Below are positions 46,014 through 58,004 of a stretch of 64,000 nucleotides of DNA, one piece after another (within the stretch, counting starts at the first letter, position 1; every line of letters begins with the position of its first letter). Source of the stretch: Portulaca oleracea (Eukaryota > Streptophyta > Magnoliopsida > Caryophyllales > Portulacaceae). The notes under the pieces are model-generated. The model had not been told where the DNA came from and ran no database searches. It was given only the letters and a program-made list of their open reading frames with translations. The stretch is from assembly GCA_029582165.1 (NCBI GenBank), contig CM055869.1, forward strand, positions 56,679,518 to 56,743,517, read 5' to 3'. The position numbers and the translations under genes are program-made.

Positions 46014-47502
46014 AGACTGTTATGATATGAAAATTCTCCAACTTAACTCGATTCATCTTAAATTCAATTTTTCACATCATCCAACAAGTAATGTTTTAGG
46101 AAAGAATATAGGAAGTTTAATGAAATATTTTAGTAAAATTAAATAAAACAATTAAAGATTCTAATATTAACATGTATAGGGCAAACATTAGGCGAAGACA
46201 ATGCACATGAAAGTGAATATATTTTAGGAATGAATATATAGATTAAAAGAATATGAAGGATGTCATCTCCTAGTGTGTTACTTGTTAATAGGACAAAAAA
46301 AAGTGTGGCATTTGTTCCAAAGCAAGATAATAAAGGTTTCCTTTCACTTTACCATTTCTACTAGAGTACAAATAATATGCCTTTGAGTTGACTTGTATTG
46401 AAGTTTAGCACATGTTTATTCTCTTAAAATAGTCAATGACTCAAAAAATGGCTATACTAAGTTTGGTATGAAATTGCTAGGAAAAATCTACTAAAAGGTT
46501 GAGCTAAGGGTCCTATTTTCATGAATAGTATAATACTGTAAAATATTCTCTCGCGCTAATTATCTTTGTAATTGAAGCGTAAATGTTATAAAGGTTTTGC
46601 CAACTTTGCATAATAAATATGAAAATTGTTAATATTCCGACAATGTGACCTATTGTCAAAAAGGTTCTAATACCATACACAATACCAAATTCAACTAAAA
46701 CGTTAAGCTAATATTAAATTGAAATTCTATTAGATGTCAATATCTTATTTGACTCTGATAGTATATGATAGTCTTGTTATTGGTCACTAAATTCGAATGT
46801 TATTAATGATCAATAATTATCAAATGCTAAATTCCATCACTAGTTATATGCGTTAATGCAGCGATGTTAAGAACTGTAAGATGTTAAGAACTCTCTTACA
46901 GTATGTTGATAATACACTAGGATTAAAATGTAGTACCAAACCATTGAAATATTTTGTTTCTTATAACATCAAGCATGTTTTGTGGACGCTGCACAAAAAA
47001 AAAAAAAAAGATAAGCATAATGCTCTTGTTGGAAAATCTCATAAAGTGCAATTAGTTAACTACCAAGTACAATATCTACTCAAATTAGGTGAATTTAAAA
47101 GTTAAGAGGCTTGATTATATTTAACAAACACGAAAAAGATTAGAATTAATTAACATAAATATGACATCGATTCAATCATCAACCTTAAATCGATCTTGTT
47201 CACCTCCATACAAATGGACAAATCATCGATTTAATGGATCCCTAACCCGTACGTATAAAATTTTTGAATCCTCTTTCAAGCAATTAACCGAACACCTAGA
47301 GGGCAATAGTAGACTTCAATAAAATGACAATTACACATGTAATGTATAATTTAGGCTAATTCACGAATTAGAAATCATATCTAATCTTTGTTCCAAGTAC
47401 TCTAACTTGGAATTAAATTAGCCTTTATTTATACTATCAACAAAGAATAAACGGATATATTACTGAGAGAATGTAAGTAAAGTAAAACTAAAAGAGAACA
47501 AA
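46014..47502. other. AT-rich intergenic, no gene seen
   Basis: ORF 46,881-47,105 carries a K-rich run over an A-homopolymer and has no domain. Confidence 0.5.
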
Positions 47503-47828
47503 AAATTACTCAGAGGTACATCAATATTTGGGGAAACTATTTTTCGGTACCCCAACTTTTCAAAACTAATTTTGAGGTACCCTTAATTTTTGGGTTAGTA
47601 ATTATTTGGTGTTTTTCCGACCATTAATTTTATTAAGTGACCGAAATGCCCTCATTCTTCTTCTTCAAGGGTATTTCTTCAAGAAGGGAAGAACAAGGAC
47701 ATTTTGGTCACTTAATAAAATTAATGGCCGGAAAAACACAAAATAATTACTAACCCAAAAGTAAGTGCACTTCAAATTTGAAGTCTTAAAAACATTTCAC
47801 CAAAAGTTAGGGTACCTGAGAGTAATTT
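47503..47828. mobile_element. Fold-back element
   Basis: Outer ends AAATTACTCAGAGGTAC and GGTACCTGAGAGTAATTT are inverted. Inner arms 47,589-47,646 and 47,701-47,760 pair nearly base for base (TTTGGGTTAGTAATTATTTG with its complement). The loop is ~50 bp. No convincing duplication, so the superfamily is open. Confidence 0.7.
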
Positions 47829-47829
47829 A

Positions 47830-48199
47830 TTGAAAAGAGAAAAGTCATGACAAACTCGAACGTAGTGTTCAATTCGATTAATCTTCAAACAATACCTCAA
47901 ATCCAAAGTGTTTGATGATTCAATGCCTAGAGATAGTATCAAAATTAAGAAAGGGCGTGAACCAGTATAGAAACAATGAAAATTTTGGTTGAACAATATA
48001 TATATACTAAGGTTGAGGATGAACACAGTTTTCTTAAAAATTATTTACTTACTGTAAATGTTCAAATGGATAAATTTAGCCTCTGCTTAAACCCTAAGAA
48101 AATATTTGTTTTTCATTTAATTCACTTAAGTAAAGTTGCATTCAAGATAAGAGAGAGATGTGATTAGCTATAGATGAGATGAAGCTCAAATTGCTTGCA
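47830..48199. other. AT-rich intergenic, no gene accepted
   Basis: ORFs at 47,772-48,026 (minus) and 47,976-48,167 (plus) overlap the fold-back edge and show no domain. Confidence 0.45.
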
Positions 48200-48683
48200 A
48201 CTATAGAGGACACCTAACAACCACTTAGGGTTAGTTAACCCACTTCATGAGGGTCCTTAATGAGGATATAGACCTTCACCAAGTTTATCGACCATATGCT
48301 ATATTAGGAATATAGTTATTGGGTCAAATATCACATAGTAATTGGAGATTATGTACGCATTAAACATCCGAATAATCTAGCCGTTGGAGTATTAATAATG
48401 TACATGCAACCGTTCAATCTCAAGGGTTGTGCCACACCTTACATGGACCATGTCAAGGCCAACAAGATCCTTGTCGGCCTTGACACAACCCATGTTCATA
48501 CTGTCTTGCATAACTTGATGTTTTAGACACCTACATGATGCTTGTGGATCCTAACTTGGTTCGTGTTAAGTTGTAATATAAGCGTGTTAATAATTGTTTT
48601 GGTCCTTAAACTTATCTTATATATGTTTTCAAAATATTTTATATCCGCTATCTTATTCTTATATTCATGAAATAATCTTAACA
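48200..48683 (-). repeat. Probable copia LTR, lower edge unknown
   Basis: Ends AACA at 48,683 followed by ATCCTCCACT, the same arrangement as the polypurine tract of the 3.4-kb element in minus orientation. Contains palindromic modules ACATGGACCATGT and ACAAGATCCTTGT (48,435-48,500), as in other LTRs of the window. No second LTR found. Confidence 0.45.
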
Positions 48684-49140
48684 ATCCTCCACTATTACGA
48701 GAGTATGTAAATTCCCTTTAAATAATCTTGAAAACTTATCTATGGGTCTGCATCATTGCCGTTTAAAATAACCTTAACTGGTAATAATAGGAGAAACATA
48801 CAAAGCATATATGTCTAACGAATTAAAGTAGATTTCTTTTTGAACTTAACATACATAGACTGTCATGAATACGAAGCATAAAACAGACAAGTCTTTGAAC
48901 TTTATGTCCAATTGAAATAACCTTAGCTTTAACAATTAGTATTGATACCGACACTATTATCCGACCTTGTTTTCTTATGCTTTGCAAGTTTTCTAAAACT
49001 TTAAGCCCTAAATTCCTTTCGCTGGCCATACCTCACATTCACATAAAGTAAATTTTGGGATTAATGCCTCTGCGACTAAGCTAGCACAAAGTCTATTAAC
49101 AGCTAGCACAAAGTCTATTATCCGATCTTGTTTTCTTATC
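48684..49140 (-). pseudogene. Possible internal remnant of the copia element
   Basis: Follows the putative polypurine tract. The minus ORF 49,029-48,823 is unrecognised. A 26-bp segment recurs at 48,954-48,979 and 49,114-49,139, and a 21-bp tandem duplication lies at 49,079-49,120. Confidence 0.3.
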
Positions 49141-50010
49141 ACTAACAATATATGACTTAAATGGCAATTATATGTTTTCCTAACACAAAGGAATCGAAGA
49201 AGTATAATGTCATTATCTTCTAATTATCACATCTTTAACTAATTAGTAGAATATTAGTACTATCTAATTTTAAGTACTCTATTAATCCACTTAAGTAGGG
49301 AAAAAGCTTAGTTTGGCATTAAGGAATCAAAGAGAAACACCTGAACTTGCTCATCTATAGTATACTACACCATATCTGCAATTAATTAACGAATATTGAT
49401 ATCATTATTTGAAACTAATTAATTAGTAATAAATTATTCATTTAATCATGATAAAGTAAAAGTATCCTTATCTGTAATTACTCTATTAGCCAGTAATTAT
49501 TAATTGATGGCACATTGGATTCTCGATCTGTACTCCATGATTTCACCTAGTTATCTTCTAGAAGTTTGGAATCATCGATGTGGATAAATGGAATATTCTT
49601 TTGATTATTTATTTTCTGGGGAATTATTATTATTATTATTACGTAGTACTATTATTATTATTATTATTATTATTTAAAAGGAAAAGGAAAGTGCTATGTC
49701 ATTGATTGCAGGGGGAATCCATGGAAATAATGATTCCTTTGTTTCCCTGTTTGTTTGCCACTCTCTTTTGCTACCAAACATATCTTTTCTTCTCCTTGAA
49801 AATAAGTGGTGATCAATGGGGAAACAAGAAAGAAAGAAAAAAAAAAGAGTACAATATATCATGATTTTGAAAGTACAAATGTACCATTGGTTACTAGTTG
49901 TTAGGTTTTGAAAACTAAAAGTTTATATATGCTAATAAATTGAAAAAAAAAACTAAATGTCAACCATGGATGTTTAGTGCAAAGAAAACTTGAGATTATT
50001 TTGTAAATAA
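49141..50010. other. AT-rich intergenic
   Basis: Contains two (ATT)n runs (49,623-49,640 and 49,650-49,673) separated by ACGTAGTAC. No gene seen. Confidence 0.5.
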
Positions 50011-50253
50011 GAGAGTGTTTGGTAGGAACTTTAAGGAAATTTTCCTTAGAATATGAAGTTTTTTATGAGAAAGATTTCTCCTAAAAAAATTTCCTTTATC
50101 CCCTCTTAAGAAAATTTTCTCTAGAAAAATGTGGAAAATGGCAGATACTCGTAAAGTTTTTTCCCATTACCAACATATATTCAAACATGAGCAAAAAATA
50201 AATGAAAAAATTGATAATTTCCCCATGGTTTTTTTGACCAACCAAAAACACCC
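50011..50253. mobile_element. Tourist-like MITE, perfect TAA duplication
   Basis: GAGAGTGTTTGGTAGGAA to CAACCAAAAACACCC, TAA on both sides (50,008-50,010, 50,254-50,256). Confidence 0.85.
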
Positions 50254-50379
50254 TAATTAACATAAATTGCCTATAATATAGTAATTATGATTATATATAT
50301 ATAGAGAGAGAGAGATTCATCTAATTTGTTTTCTCTTAATTTTTAATACTTTTTGAGAGTGGTTGACATTTTTTTTACA

Positions 50380-50600
50380 AGGGTGAGTGGTCCCGCTTAC
50401 TAGGCCCTTATCTCAGGGTCTAACCCAGCGGGCCTTTATTGGACCGGAGGATGGGGATGTCGATTCCTTTGTTCAAGGCCCAACCTTTCTTGCACACAAC
50501 ACTCCCGTACGTTGGTAAGTTAGGAATGCTCCACCAGGATTCGAATCCTAGTGAGAGGGGAGAAAAGGTGGTCTCGGACCCAATCGAGGAGTGCTTGACA
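50380..50600. repeat. SINE-like candidate with B-box word
   Basis: GC-richer than its surroundings. Contains CCTTATCTCAGGG (also at ~27,848 as CTTTATCTCAGAGG) and GGATTCGAATCC, close to the tRNA-type B box GGTTCGANTCC. No clear A box at the usual spacing and no duplication. The ORF 50,439-50,624 lies within it. Confidence 0.35.
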
Positions 50601-51861
50601 TATTATCCCTTGCTCTTAAATTGAAAATTATTGTTAGCTGAATAACACTTCTCAAAAGGAAAGTAAATATTTCTTGCATAAAAAAAAGAAGTTAAAGATA
50701 ATTTAGCTAGGTTAGTTTTGCTTTAATTAATTATATAAGCTCAAAATTTTTTCCAAGTTAACTTTTTACACTAACCAAAAAGTGAACATGGTCATATCAT
50801 ATCATATAATTTATAATTTTATATGTACTATAAATACTTTTACACTTTATTGAGTTCAACAATTTTTACAATCATTGATTTAAATATGAGAAGATAAAAG
50901 CTTTTATCTTGATTCATAAAGACCCATCAATCTTGAAAGAATTGAACCTCCACACTCCACAGATATCCATCTCTCTTGGTTCTTGCACGTCATCCTTAAA
51001 TTCGGTTGCGAGGATTCATATATAATTGAGCAATAAATACCTATTCCGTTTTATAAGTATAAATACGAAAATGATAAATGTCTCAAGACACATATTTTGT
51101 GTCTTGTCATTATAGAAAATCAATATATTTGTAAATTAAATTGAAAAAAAGTTATATGATTGACTTCTATAACTTTAATAATATATATAAATTGTATAAA
51201 ATCACACTTTTGTCTATATTTTTTAAAATTTACAAAAATGCATCTAAAATATGTCCAACGAATGGGGTTCATCCATTAGGGTGTCAATTTTAATTGTTGG
51301 TGTAACCAACACATTCCAAGCTTTTTATAATTGATAATTAATAGTATCTGTCAAAAAATTGAGGTTAAAAATGATAATAAGTATTGATTTTATAAGGAGC
51401 AAGAAACTTAAGCAGTATCTTGCCCCAAACCACGTATTATCGCCCAAATTATATGAATCTATCATATAAAACTATCACCATTAGTAAAAAAATATATTCA
51501 TAAGCAAACTTTAATATATTTTTCAAATATATTTAATAAAAAAACGATGATAAAGGCGTTATTTAGAGACCGTCGAACAATGTTAAAATATATATTATTA
51601 TTATTGGCCTTCAACTATCAGCTTAAGTTTTGGTTGAGATGGTTTCACATGGTATCATAGTCAGACTGATGAAGAAGAGGTCTCAGGTTTGAACCTCAAC
51701 ACCCCCGTATTCATTTTCAAGCTCAAAGAGCATTCATGTGAGGGGACGTGTTAAAATATATATAACTATTATTGAGCCTTTTGGTAAGGTATTATTTAGA
51801 GACCATCAAACAATAACAAGTTACAGTTATCTTGAAATAGATGAAGTAACATTTACAATTA
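50601..51861. other. AT-rich intergenic, nothing seen
   Basis: Contains a short GGTATCATAGTCAGAC word (51,650) but no primer-binding site or LTR structure around it. Confidence 0.5.
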
Positions 51862-52058
51862 GGCCATGTTCTTTGATTAGGTTATTTTCAGGTTTGGATA
51901 GATAAGTTAGAATAAATTGGGATAAGTTTGGATAAGTTATGGTATTTTTTTGGGGAATTGTGTTTTTAGAGTGGATTGTTTTTGGAGAATTGTATTATGT
52001 TTGGATAAGTTTGGATTAGTTGGGAGAGTTATATTGAACCTAACTAAAGAACATGGTC
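51862..52058. mobile_element. MITE of the GGATTGG family
   Basis: GGCCATGTTCTTTGATTAGG to CCTAACTAAAGAACATGGTC, TTA on both sides (51,859-51,861, 52,059-52,061). The core GGATAAGTTATGGTATTTTT matches the 28-kb and 36-kb copies. Confidence 0.85.
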
Positions 52059-52061
52059 TTA

Positions 52062-52580
52062 ATTTGGGTTGAAATTGGCAACTAGAAACCTACAACTTGA
52101 GCTTAGGTCATGATGCATGATAGTAATGTGCACCATACTCACATGAAAGCTACCGGACTTGATTTCATCACATACATTATCAACAACTTGAGATGTCTAA
52201 ATTAAGAAGTGATGGCGCAAATTGAGATGAAAATAACTACTAATCAATAGTATGGATAGCTAAGTTTCATCAAAGTGTGTTATTTGTGGAGAACCTTGAA
52301 AAATATATAAATCGAAATTTTTTATGGGGAAACGAGTTTGGTGCCTTTGTGGGTCACTTGATGTGAAGAAGAGCACCTGAATGTATGCATAAGTTAAGCT
52401 AAAAGTTAAGTTAATGTAAAAAATTTATGAACCAAATTGCATTTTCTCATGTATTCTAAATGCTCTAAAAGTGGCAAAGGCATGGTGTTGTTGCATACGA
52501 AAAATTATAAAAAAAAAATATTGAGCATTTACATGATTGATAAAAGGTTAATGTTATGTCATCAATTATCAATTATTATA
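52062..52580. other. Intergenic, nothing seen
   Basis: No supported feature. Confidence 0.5.
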
Positions 52581-52823
52581 TATGTTCCTGATTAATTGTC
52601 CTTAAAACTATTTTCATGATACCAAGAAGTATAGGAAATGGAGTAAAAAAATTGTACATTGTAAAAAATGTCCTTGAAAATACCCTTGAAAAGATGCAAA
52701 AAGTGCATTTATAATGGATAGAATGAAAATTATAGCTATTGGAAATGTTAAAGTTAGGTAATTGGACAAATAAAAAGGACAGAGAAATTAGGTAATTGAA
52801 CAAATAAAAAGGGACAGAGGTAG
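52581..52823. mobile_element. Degenerate Stowaway-type MITE
   Basis: TGTTCCTGATTAATTGTCC to AAAAGGGACAGAGGTAG, TA on both sides. Ends diverged. Confidence 0.5.
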
Positions 52824-52825
52824 TA

Positions 52826-53380
52826 CTTCATTCGTTGGATATTAATGTCAGTGTCCCTTATCATTTGTTATTTTGAAAAAAGAAGAAACTGATGCAATAC
52901 AAAATTTTAGGCAGAAATAAATCAAAATGACAAAAGTATATATCTTCAATTATTGTTAAGTTATTGATTACAAGGTCATTCATTAAGGATAAAAGTGGTA
53001 TTTCCATTGGGATCAAAAGAAAACGATTATGGTAGTGTAGCATTGGTCAATTGAGAAGAACTATTATTTAGAAGTTTATCGTCACATAGACGAGGATAAT
53101 AAGGTGGGAATGTGGACATATGAATGAGGTAAGGCATGACAAGAGAAATAAAGTGATAAGAGTCAAACTAAGGGCAGTGTTAGGTATGGTCCTAAAATTC
53201 ACTTTATTTGATACCCTTAATCTCTATGTTGTTTTTTTTTTTTTTCGATTTTACCTAGTTAATGAAAATGTGCAGTCCATTCATCATCATGATTGTCAAG
53301 CACCTAACTCAGTTTAGCTGTGTTGTAACCCATGGACAATGGTGTACTATGGTAATTTGATTTATTTTATTTCAGACCAT
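52826..53380. other. Intergenic, no gene accepted
   Basis: ORF 53,120-53,317 begins with basic residues but includes an F/Y run from a T-homopolymer. No domain. Confidence 0.45.
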
Positions 53381-53383
53381 TTA

Positions 53384-53613
53384 GGCCCTGTTCTTTTCAG
53401 CGGTATTTTGTGGTGTGGTGGAATTGTGGTGGGTGTGGTGGAATTGTGGTAGATTATTGGTATGTGGGGTAGGTGAGGAGAAAGAATGTAAAAAAGTAGA
53501 GGAGAAAAGTGAGGAAACAGAAATGTAATGATTTGTGGTAGAGTGTGGTGAGTTATGGCAAATCATCGGTATCTTTGTGATCTGCATGATTTCTTAACCT
53601 GAAAAACATGACC
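53384..53613. mobile_element. Tourist-like MITE, GGCCCTGTTCTTTT family
   Basis: GGCCCTGTTCTTTTCAGCGG to CTGAAAAACATGACC, TTA on both sides (53,381-53,383, 53,614-53,616). Shares GTGGTGGAATTGTGG and the same spurious minus ORF with the 14.2-kb copy. Confidence 0.85.
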
Positions 53614-53616
53614 TTA

Positions 53617-54634
53617 AAATTATTATTGCGAGACTATTAGATGGACAATTCATAACCTTTTCACTGTTACAAAGTTGTTTTTACTTACGGAGCAAGTGTC
53701 ATCCCGAGCATTCCAACATTTACCTATTTTTATGGCAGTTCTTCGTCATTTCAAGTGTGGCTATTTCCCATAAAGAATAATGGCCAATGTGCGGGCCTTT
53801 AACACTCCCTAGAAGGAAGATACGTCGTTCTTAGCATATCTTCTATCTTAATATTCATTAGACAAAATTGTGAAGATATCATTAAAGTGATTGGTAACCC
53901 ATATATCTCTTCAAAGGACGACTAAAAAGTTGTGAGATCTTTATATTCTCCTTTATAGTGGACATAAGTTACTGCCTATGATTTTCTCCCAATTTACAAT
54001 TCCACATCAAATTTTGAATTGGCAATCTCTCATTAATTATTCTTATCTTTATTTTTCACAACTTCTACATCCCAAACATACTCCAATTTTCATTTCACCC
54101 CCATATTTTATTTTTCTTTCTTTTTCCTTCCTAATATTGAGGGAGTAGTACTCATTCAAAAAATCCCATATTCATGATTCTTTGTGATGAAAAGCAAGTC
54201 TAACATTTTCCCATGAAACAAAATAAATAATTAATGCAAGTAGCAATAATGGAGCTGAGCTTTCTTTAGATAATTGTCAAGTCAGTCTCCAAAGACATTC
54301 CAGCTACTATATATATTTTCAAAGTGACATGAAAGAGAGGAAGATGTATAGATGCAGCTAAAAGAAGCATGCAAATTGTTTCTTTCCCCAACAAAAAAAA
54401 AAGGCCTTGAAAGCTATACACATATTACTTTACTAGTCATTGTCCCTATATATAAATGCCTAGAAATAATATGGTCCATGCCCTTAGCATGGGATGTTGA
54501 CCCACATGAAAAAGAAATAGAGTAGCTAGATTTTTTGTGACCAATTTCTGGTCAAAAATATCACAATAGAAACTTTATGTTAGGAGATTGAGCAAAGTTT
54601 TACAATATCTCAAACAAAGAAAATTTGCTATTGA
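53617..54634. other. Intergenic
   Basis: A lone Stowaway-type right end (GAGGGAG-TA) at ~54,140 without a left partner. No gene seen. Confidence 0.45.
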
Positions 54635-55423
54635 CACTACTAAAAATATGTGTATTACCAACCACTTTTTCCAACCAATTTAAAATGGTTCGAAAAACCA
54701 ACCATTTTAGCAACTATTTAACATTCCAACTATTTTCCAAAAAATTTTGTGTGAAAAATGGTTGGAAATTCCAACCAATTTTGCTAAAATGGTTGGAAAA
54801 TTTTCCTACCACAATTTTCCTACTATTTGAAGATGGTTGGAAAAATGGTTGCATTACTAACCATTTTTCCAACCAACTTCAAATAGTAGAAAAAAGGATG
54901 GTAGGAAAATTTTCCAAACAATTTTAGCAAAATTGGTTGGAATTTCCAACCATTTTTATTATAGAAATAGTTTATTATAGAAAATTTTTCCTACTATATG
55001 AAGCCCCCCTTTTTTTGTAAATTTATTATAGAAATATTTCAGAGAAAATCTCATGCATTTGTAATATATATATAAAAAAAATTATGTAAAGGTCGAGAAA
55101 CATCAATGGTTATATAATCCACCGAGGTGTAACTATCTATGCAAACCAATCTTTTTCCTATTGTTCAAAAATGGTTGGGAAAATTGTTGGTAATCCGGCC
55201 GTTTTCCAACCATTTTCAAACAGTAGGGAAAATGATGGTAGGAAAATTTTTCCACCATTTTAACAAAAATTGTTGAAATTTCCAACCGTTTTTCCCACAT
55301 AAAATTTGAAAAATAGTTGAAAAATTAGAAAAATATGAAATGGTTGCTAAAACGATTGGTTTTTCCAATTGTTTTAAATTGGTTAGAAAAAAAGTGGCCA
55401 GTAATACACATATTTTAGTAGTG
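54635..55423. mobile_element. Fold-back CACTA-type element, 789 bp
   Basis: Ends CACTACTAAAAATATGTGTA and TACACATATTTTAGTAGTG, flanks TGA/TCA (two of three matching). The arms are built from alternating AAAATGGTTGG / CCAACCATTTT, as at 18.8 kb, with a central non-repeat segment (~54,960-55,150). ORFs on both strands (54,625-54,927, 55,216-55,584) are translations of the arms. Confidence 0.82.
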
Positions 55424-55992
55424 TCATCTATATTTTTTAAAGTTACCAGCATTTTACAAAATTCACCACATAAAAAATTGAAATATTTCAATGCATGTGA
55501 TATATCTAGACAGGTACACCAGGGTTGATGGTATAATTTGTGGAGAAATAAAAATAAAAATGCTGCAATGATATAAATAAACAATTTCTTTTAACATATT
55601 CCCATTTTCAGCAGGCCCATCATAGATCTCCTAACCTCTCTCATTCAATGTGGGCCTGGGCCTTATCCATTGCAACTTTGCCAGCCCTGAATTTGATAAT
55701 GGGCCTGGAAATTTCATAGGGTCAAGAGCAGGTGTCCTTAATTTGGCAGCAGAAGTAATTTAAGGGCCTAATCCAATACACGGAGGATTATTGACCCTAA
55801 GGGATGATTCATGAAGTAAATGGACCATAAAATTTCAAGCAAGACTATGATGTTTTAATTTATGAGAAAATCTATTTTTATTATTTTTTAAATGTTTTTG
55901 TTTTGTATATTGAAGAAGAAGAGAAATAGGTTCATATTTGGTACATCCATGGTTGTATATCCAAATACAAAAAAATCAAATAAAAAAAAATT
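55424..55992. other. Intergenic, nothing seen
   Basis: GGGCCTGG-rich patch at 55,650-55,720, common in plant spacers. No gene. Confidence 0.45.
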
Positions 55993-56126
55993 AAAAGCTT
56001 GTAGATGCTAAAGCAAAAGCTTGTGGTCCCATAGAAAATCATTTAACGGACGACGTGGATGAATATATGATCCGGTCGAATCGCCTATTTCTCAAAAAAA
56101 CAAAAGCTTGTAGATGCTAAAGCAAA
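55993..56126 (+). mobile_element. Short SINE-like insertion in a 25-bp direct repeat
   Basis: Identical 25-bp segments at 55,993-56,017 and 56,102-56,126 flank 84 bp that end in TCAAAAAAAC and contain CCGGTCGAATCGCC, reminiscent of a tRNA B box. A long duplication plus A-tail fits LINE-mediated retroposition. Confidence 0.5.
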
Positions 56127-56184
56127 GATGATTTCTGACGTGGTCTTTGATGCGCTGTTTGGAAGGGTGTCAAAGCCAGCTTTT

Positions 56185-56505
56185 CAAATGCCTCCTTCGG
56201 CGCTATGACTACTTTAATAGTTTGGAATTGCAGAAGATTAGGTGGAGCGGAGTAATCTGCTATTCCATATCTCTCGTGGATCCAATCTTTTGGACATTTC
56301 GATGTTTTCTGTTTGTTGGAATCAAAGGTCTCTGTAAATACAACTAATTATATCTTTAGCATGATCGGTTTTTCTCATGTATCAGGGATGGATGTTCAGG
56401 GTAGCTCAAGTGTTATTGTGGTTGGATGGCGGATTTCTACGCCATTACTGCATGCGAACATATCAAACAATTATGTTATAATCAATGTACCGACTCCATT
56501 GTTTT
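56185..56505 (+). pseudogene. L1 ORF2 endonuclease start
   Basis: MTTLIVWNCRRLGG corresponds to the opening of plant L1 ORF2 (WNCRGLG, the Asn of the EEP endonuclease active site). After a frameshift it continues KVSVNTTNYIFSMIGFSHVS and SSSVIVVGWRIS. The homology ends near 56,505. 5' fragment only. Confidence 0.75.
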
Positions 56506-57404
56506 AAAAAGGAAGAACAATAAACATAGGGGAAACTATTTATTCAGTGTTACAGGAATAAATTGTAGCTGTTGCATGGTCCCTTTGATTTAATTTTGTC
56601 ATTTGTAGTTGTAGATGCCAACACACTTGTATTTGCACCTTGTTTAAGGGGCTTTTGTGAGAAGAACCAATCATGCTCTTGGGCTTGAGTTTGGTGGGCT
56701 TGGCTCATTCTCACCCTCCTATTGGACTCAGCCCATTGGGCCCCTCAGTTGGGTATCTTTGGGCCTAATAATTCACTATCAAAAAAGGCCGAAAGGTATA
56801 TCAATTTAGTTCTACTTCTATGTGGTGATATGATAAACAAGCTTTTCCAACACAAATTCCAAACACTTATCAAATTTTCATTTCAATATTATAAATGAAA
56901 ATTCTACCCTTATCATTAATTTAGCTAAGATAAATGATGTCCGTTAAAATGATTTATGTGTTCAATATATACGATTAACTATTGCAACAAGTTATTTTGA
57001 TCAAATATATTGATTTCAAGTATTTAGGGCAGAATCAACGATTGTTGTACTTCTTAACTATGATAGTTGAAACAGTTTCAATTATGGTAGAATATCCTAA
57101 AAACCATTAAATTTGTAAAAAAACATTGTATATGAATATCATTACTTTTTAAATACTTTTTGATCAATATATATTAATTTTGATCTATGAATATTAATAT
57201 ACTTTTTAAAGATAATATTTCATAGTTGTGCCCTAACACATATTGGGAAATACTGGTTGTATCATATTGTCTATAGATAAATACGATTTGTTGGTTACAC
57301 TAGTTTATTTTAGCTATTTTTAAAATATGATTTTATATACAATGTTTATTAATCAATAGTAAATTTAGTCCGATAGGAATTTAAGTACTAGGTTCAAGTA
57401 TAGA
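56506..57404. other. Intergenic, nothing seen
   Basis: GGGCTTG/CCCATTGGGCC spacer words at 56,680-56,765, otherwise AT-rich. Confidence 0.45.
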
Positions 57405-58004
57405 ATAACTGTCAGGAAGTGTCCTAAAATCACCCGGCCCATTCTCTTAATCCCACAATTATTTGTTTTCTAATTGTATTAAACTCTAAATCTAATTGGA
57501 GTGAGAGTCAAGTTAGGTTTATAGGGAGTTTTTCCTATAAATAGTCTTCAATATTATTCACTTTGTTTCAACGGCAATGTCGATCAACGACAAACGACTG
57601 AGTGACAGAGAGTCAGAGAGGGAGAAAATATTGAGAGAGAAAAGGGTCTCACCAATATTTTCTCAAGTGTATCCTGAGAGTGAAAGATTGTGAGTTGAGG
57701 GTGAAAGAGTTGTAATCTCCTTTGTTGTAGATCACATCACACCCTGCGATAGTGATCGAATTGTACTCCTCTTTTCTCATAGTGGATCGTTTTTCTAGCT
57801 GTCCCTATCCGTGAGTTTTTCTCCGAGTTCTTCGGTGTCCTACGTAAACCTGGTGGTGTCTCATCGCTTATTTTTGGTTCCTGAATTTTGTCGTAATTTC
57901 AGTTATCTCAATTTATTATTATTTTCGCTTCCGCTGATACCTTGCTATTTTCTCTAACAAGTGGTATCAGAGCCTCACAAAGGGTATCTGAGCCTAACAA
58001 TAAC
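57405..58004 (+). mobile_element. One-LTR copia insertion with doubled primer-binding site
   Basis: The LTR 57,410-57,959 (TGTCAGG...CTAACA, TATA box CTATAAATAG at 57,535-57,544) is followed by TGGTATCAGAGC (57,962-57,973). A 20-bp near-duplicate begins at 57,983 (GGTATCTGAGCC) and ends in AACA at 57,999. ATAAC occurs at 57,405-57,409 and at 58,000-58,004, as if the insertion ended after the second unit. There is no gag or pol. Confidence 0.75.

Noticed and set aside
50439..50624. Possible tRNA gene from GGATTCGAATCC
   Set aside because: No cloverleaf, no A box at the right distance; kept only as a SINE-like candidate.
51641..51665. Copia primer-binding site from GGTATCATAGTCAG
   Set aside because: No LTR end before it and no gag after it; it resembles a chance match.
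54625..54927. Similar ORFs in the fold-back CACTA element on both strands
   Set aside because: They translate the inverted arms; no transposase motif.
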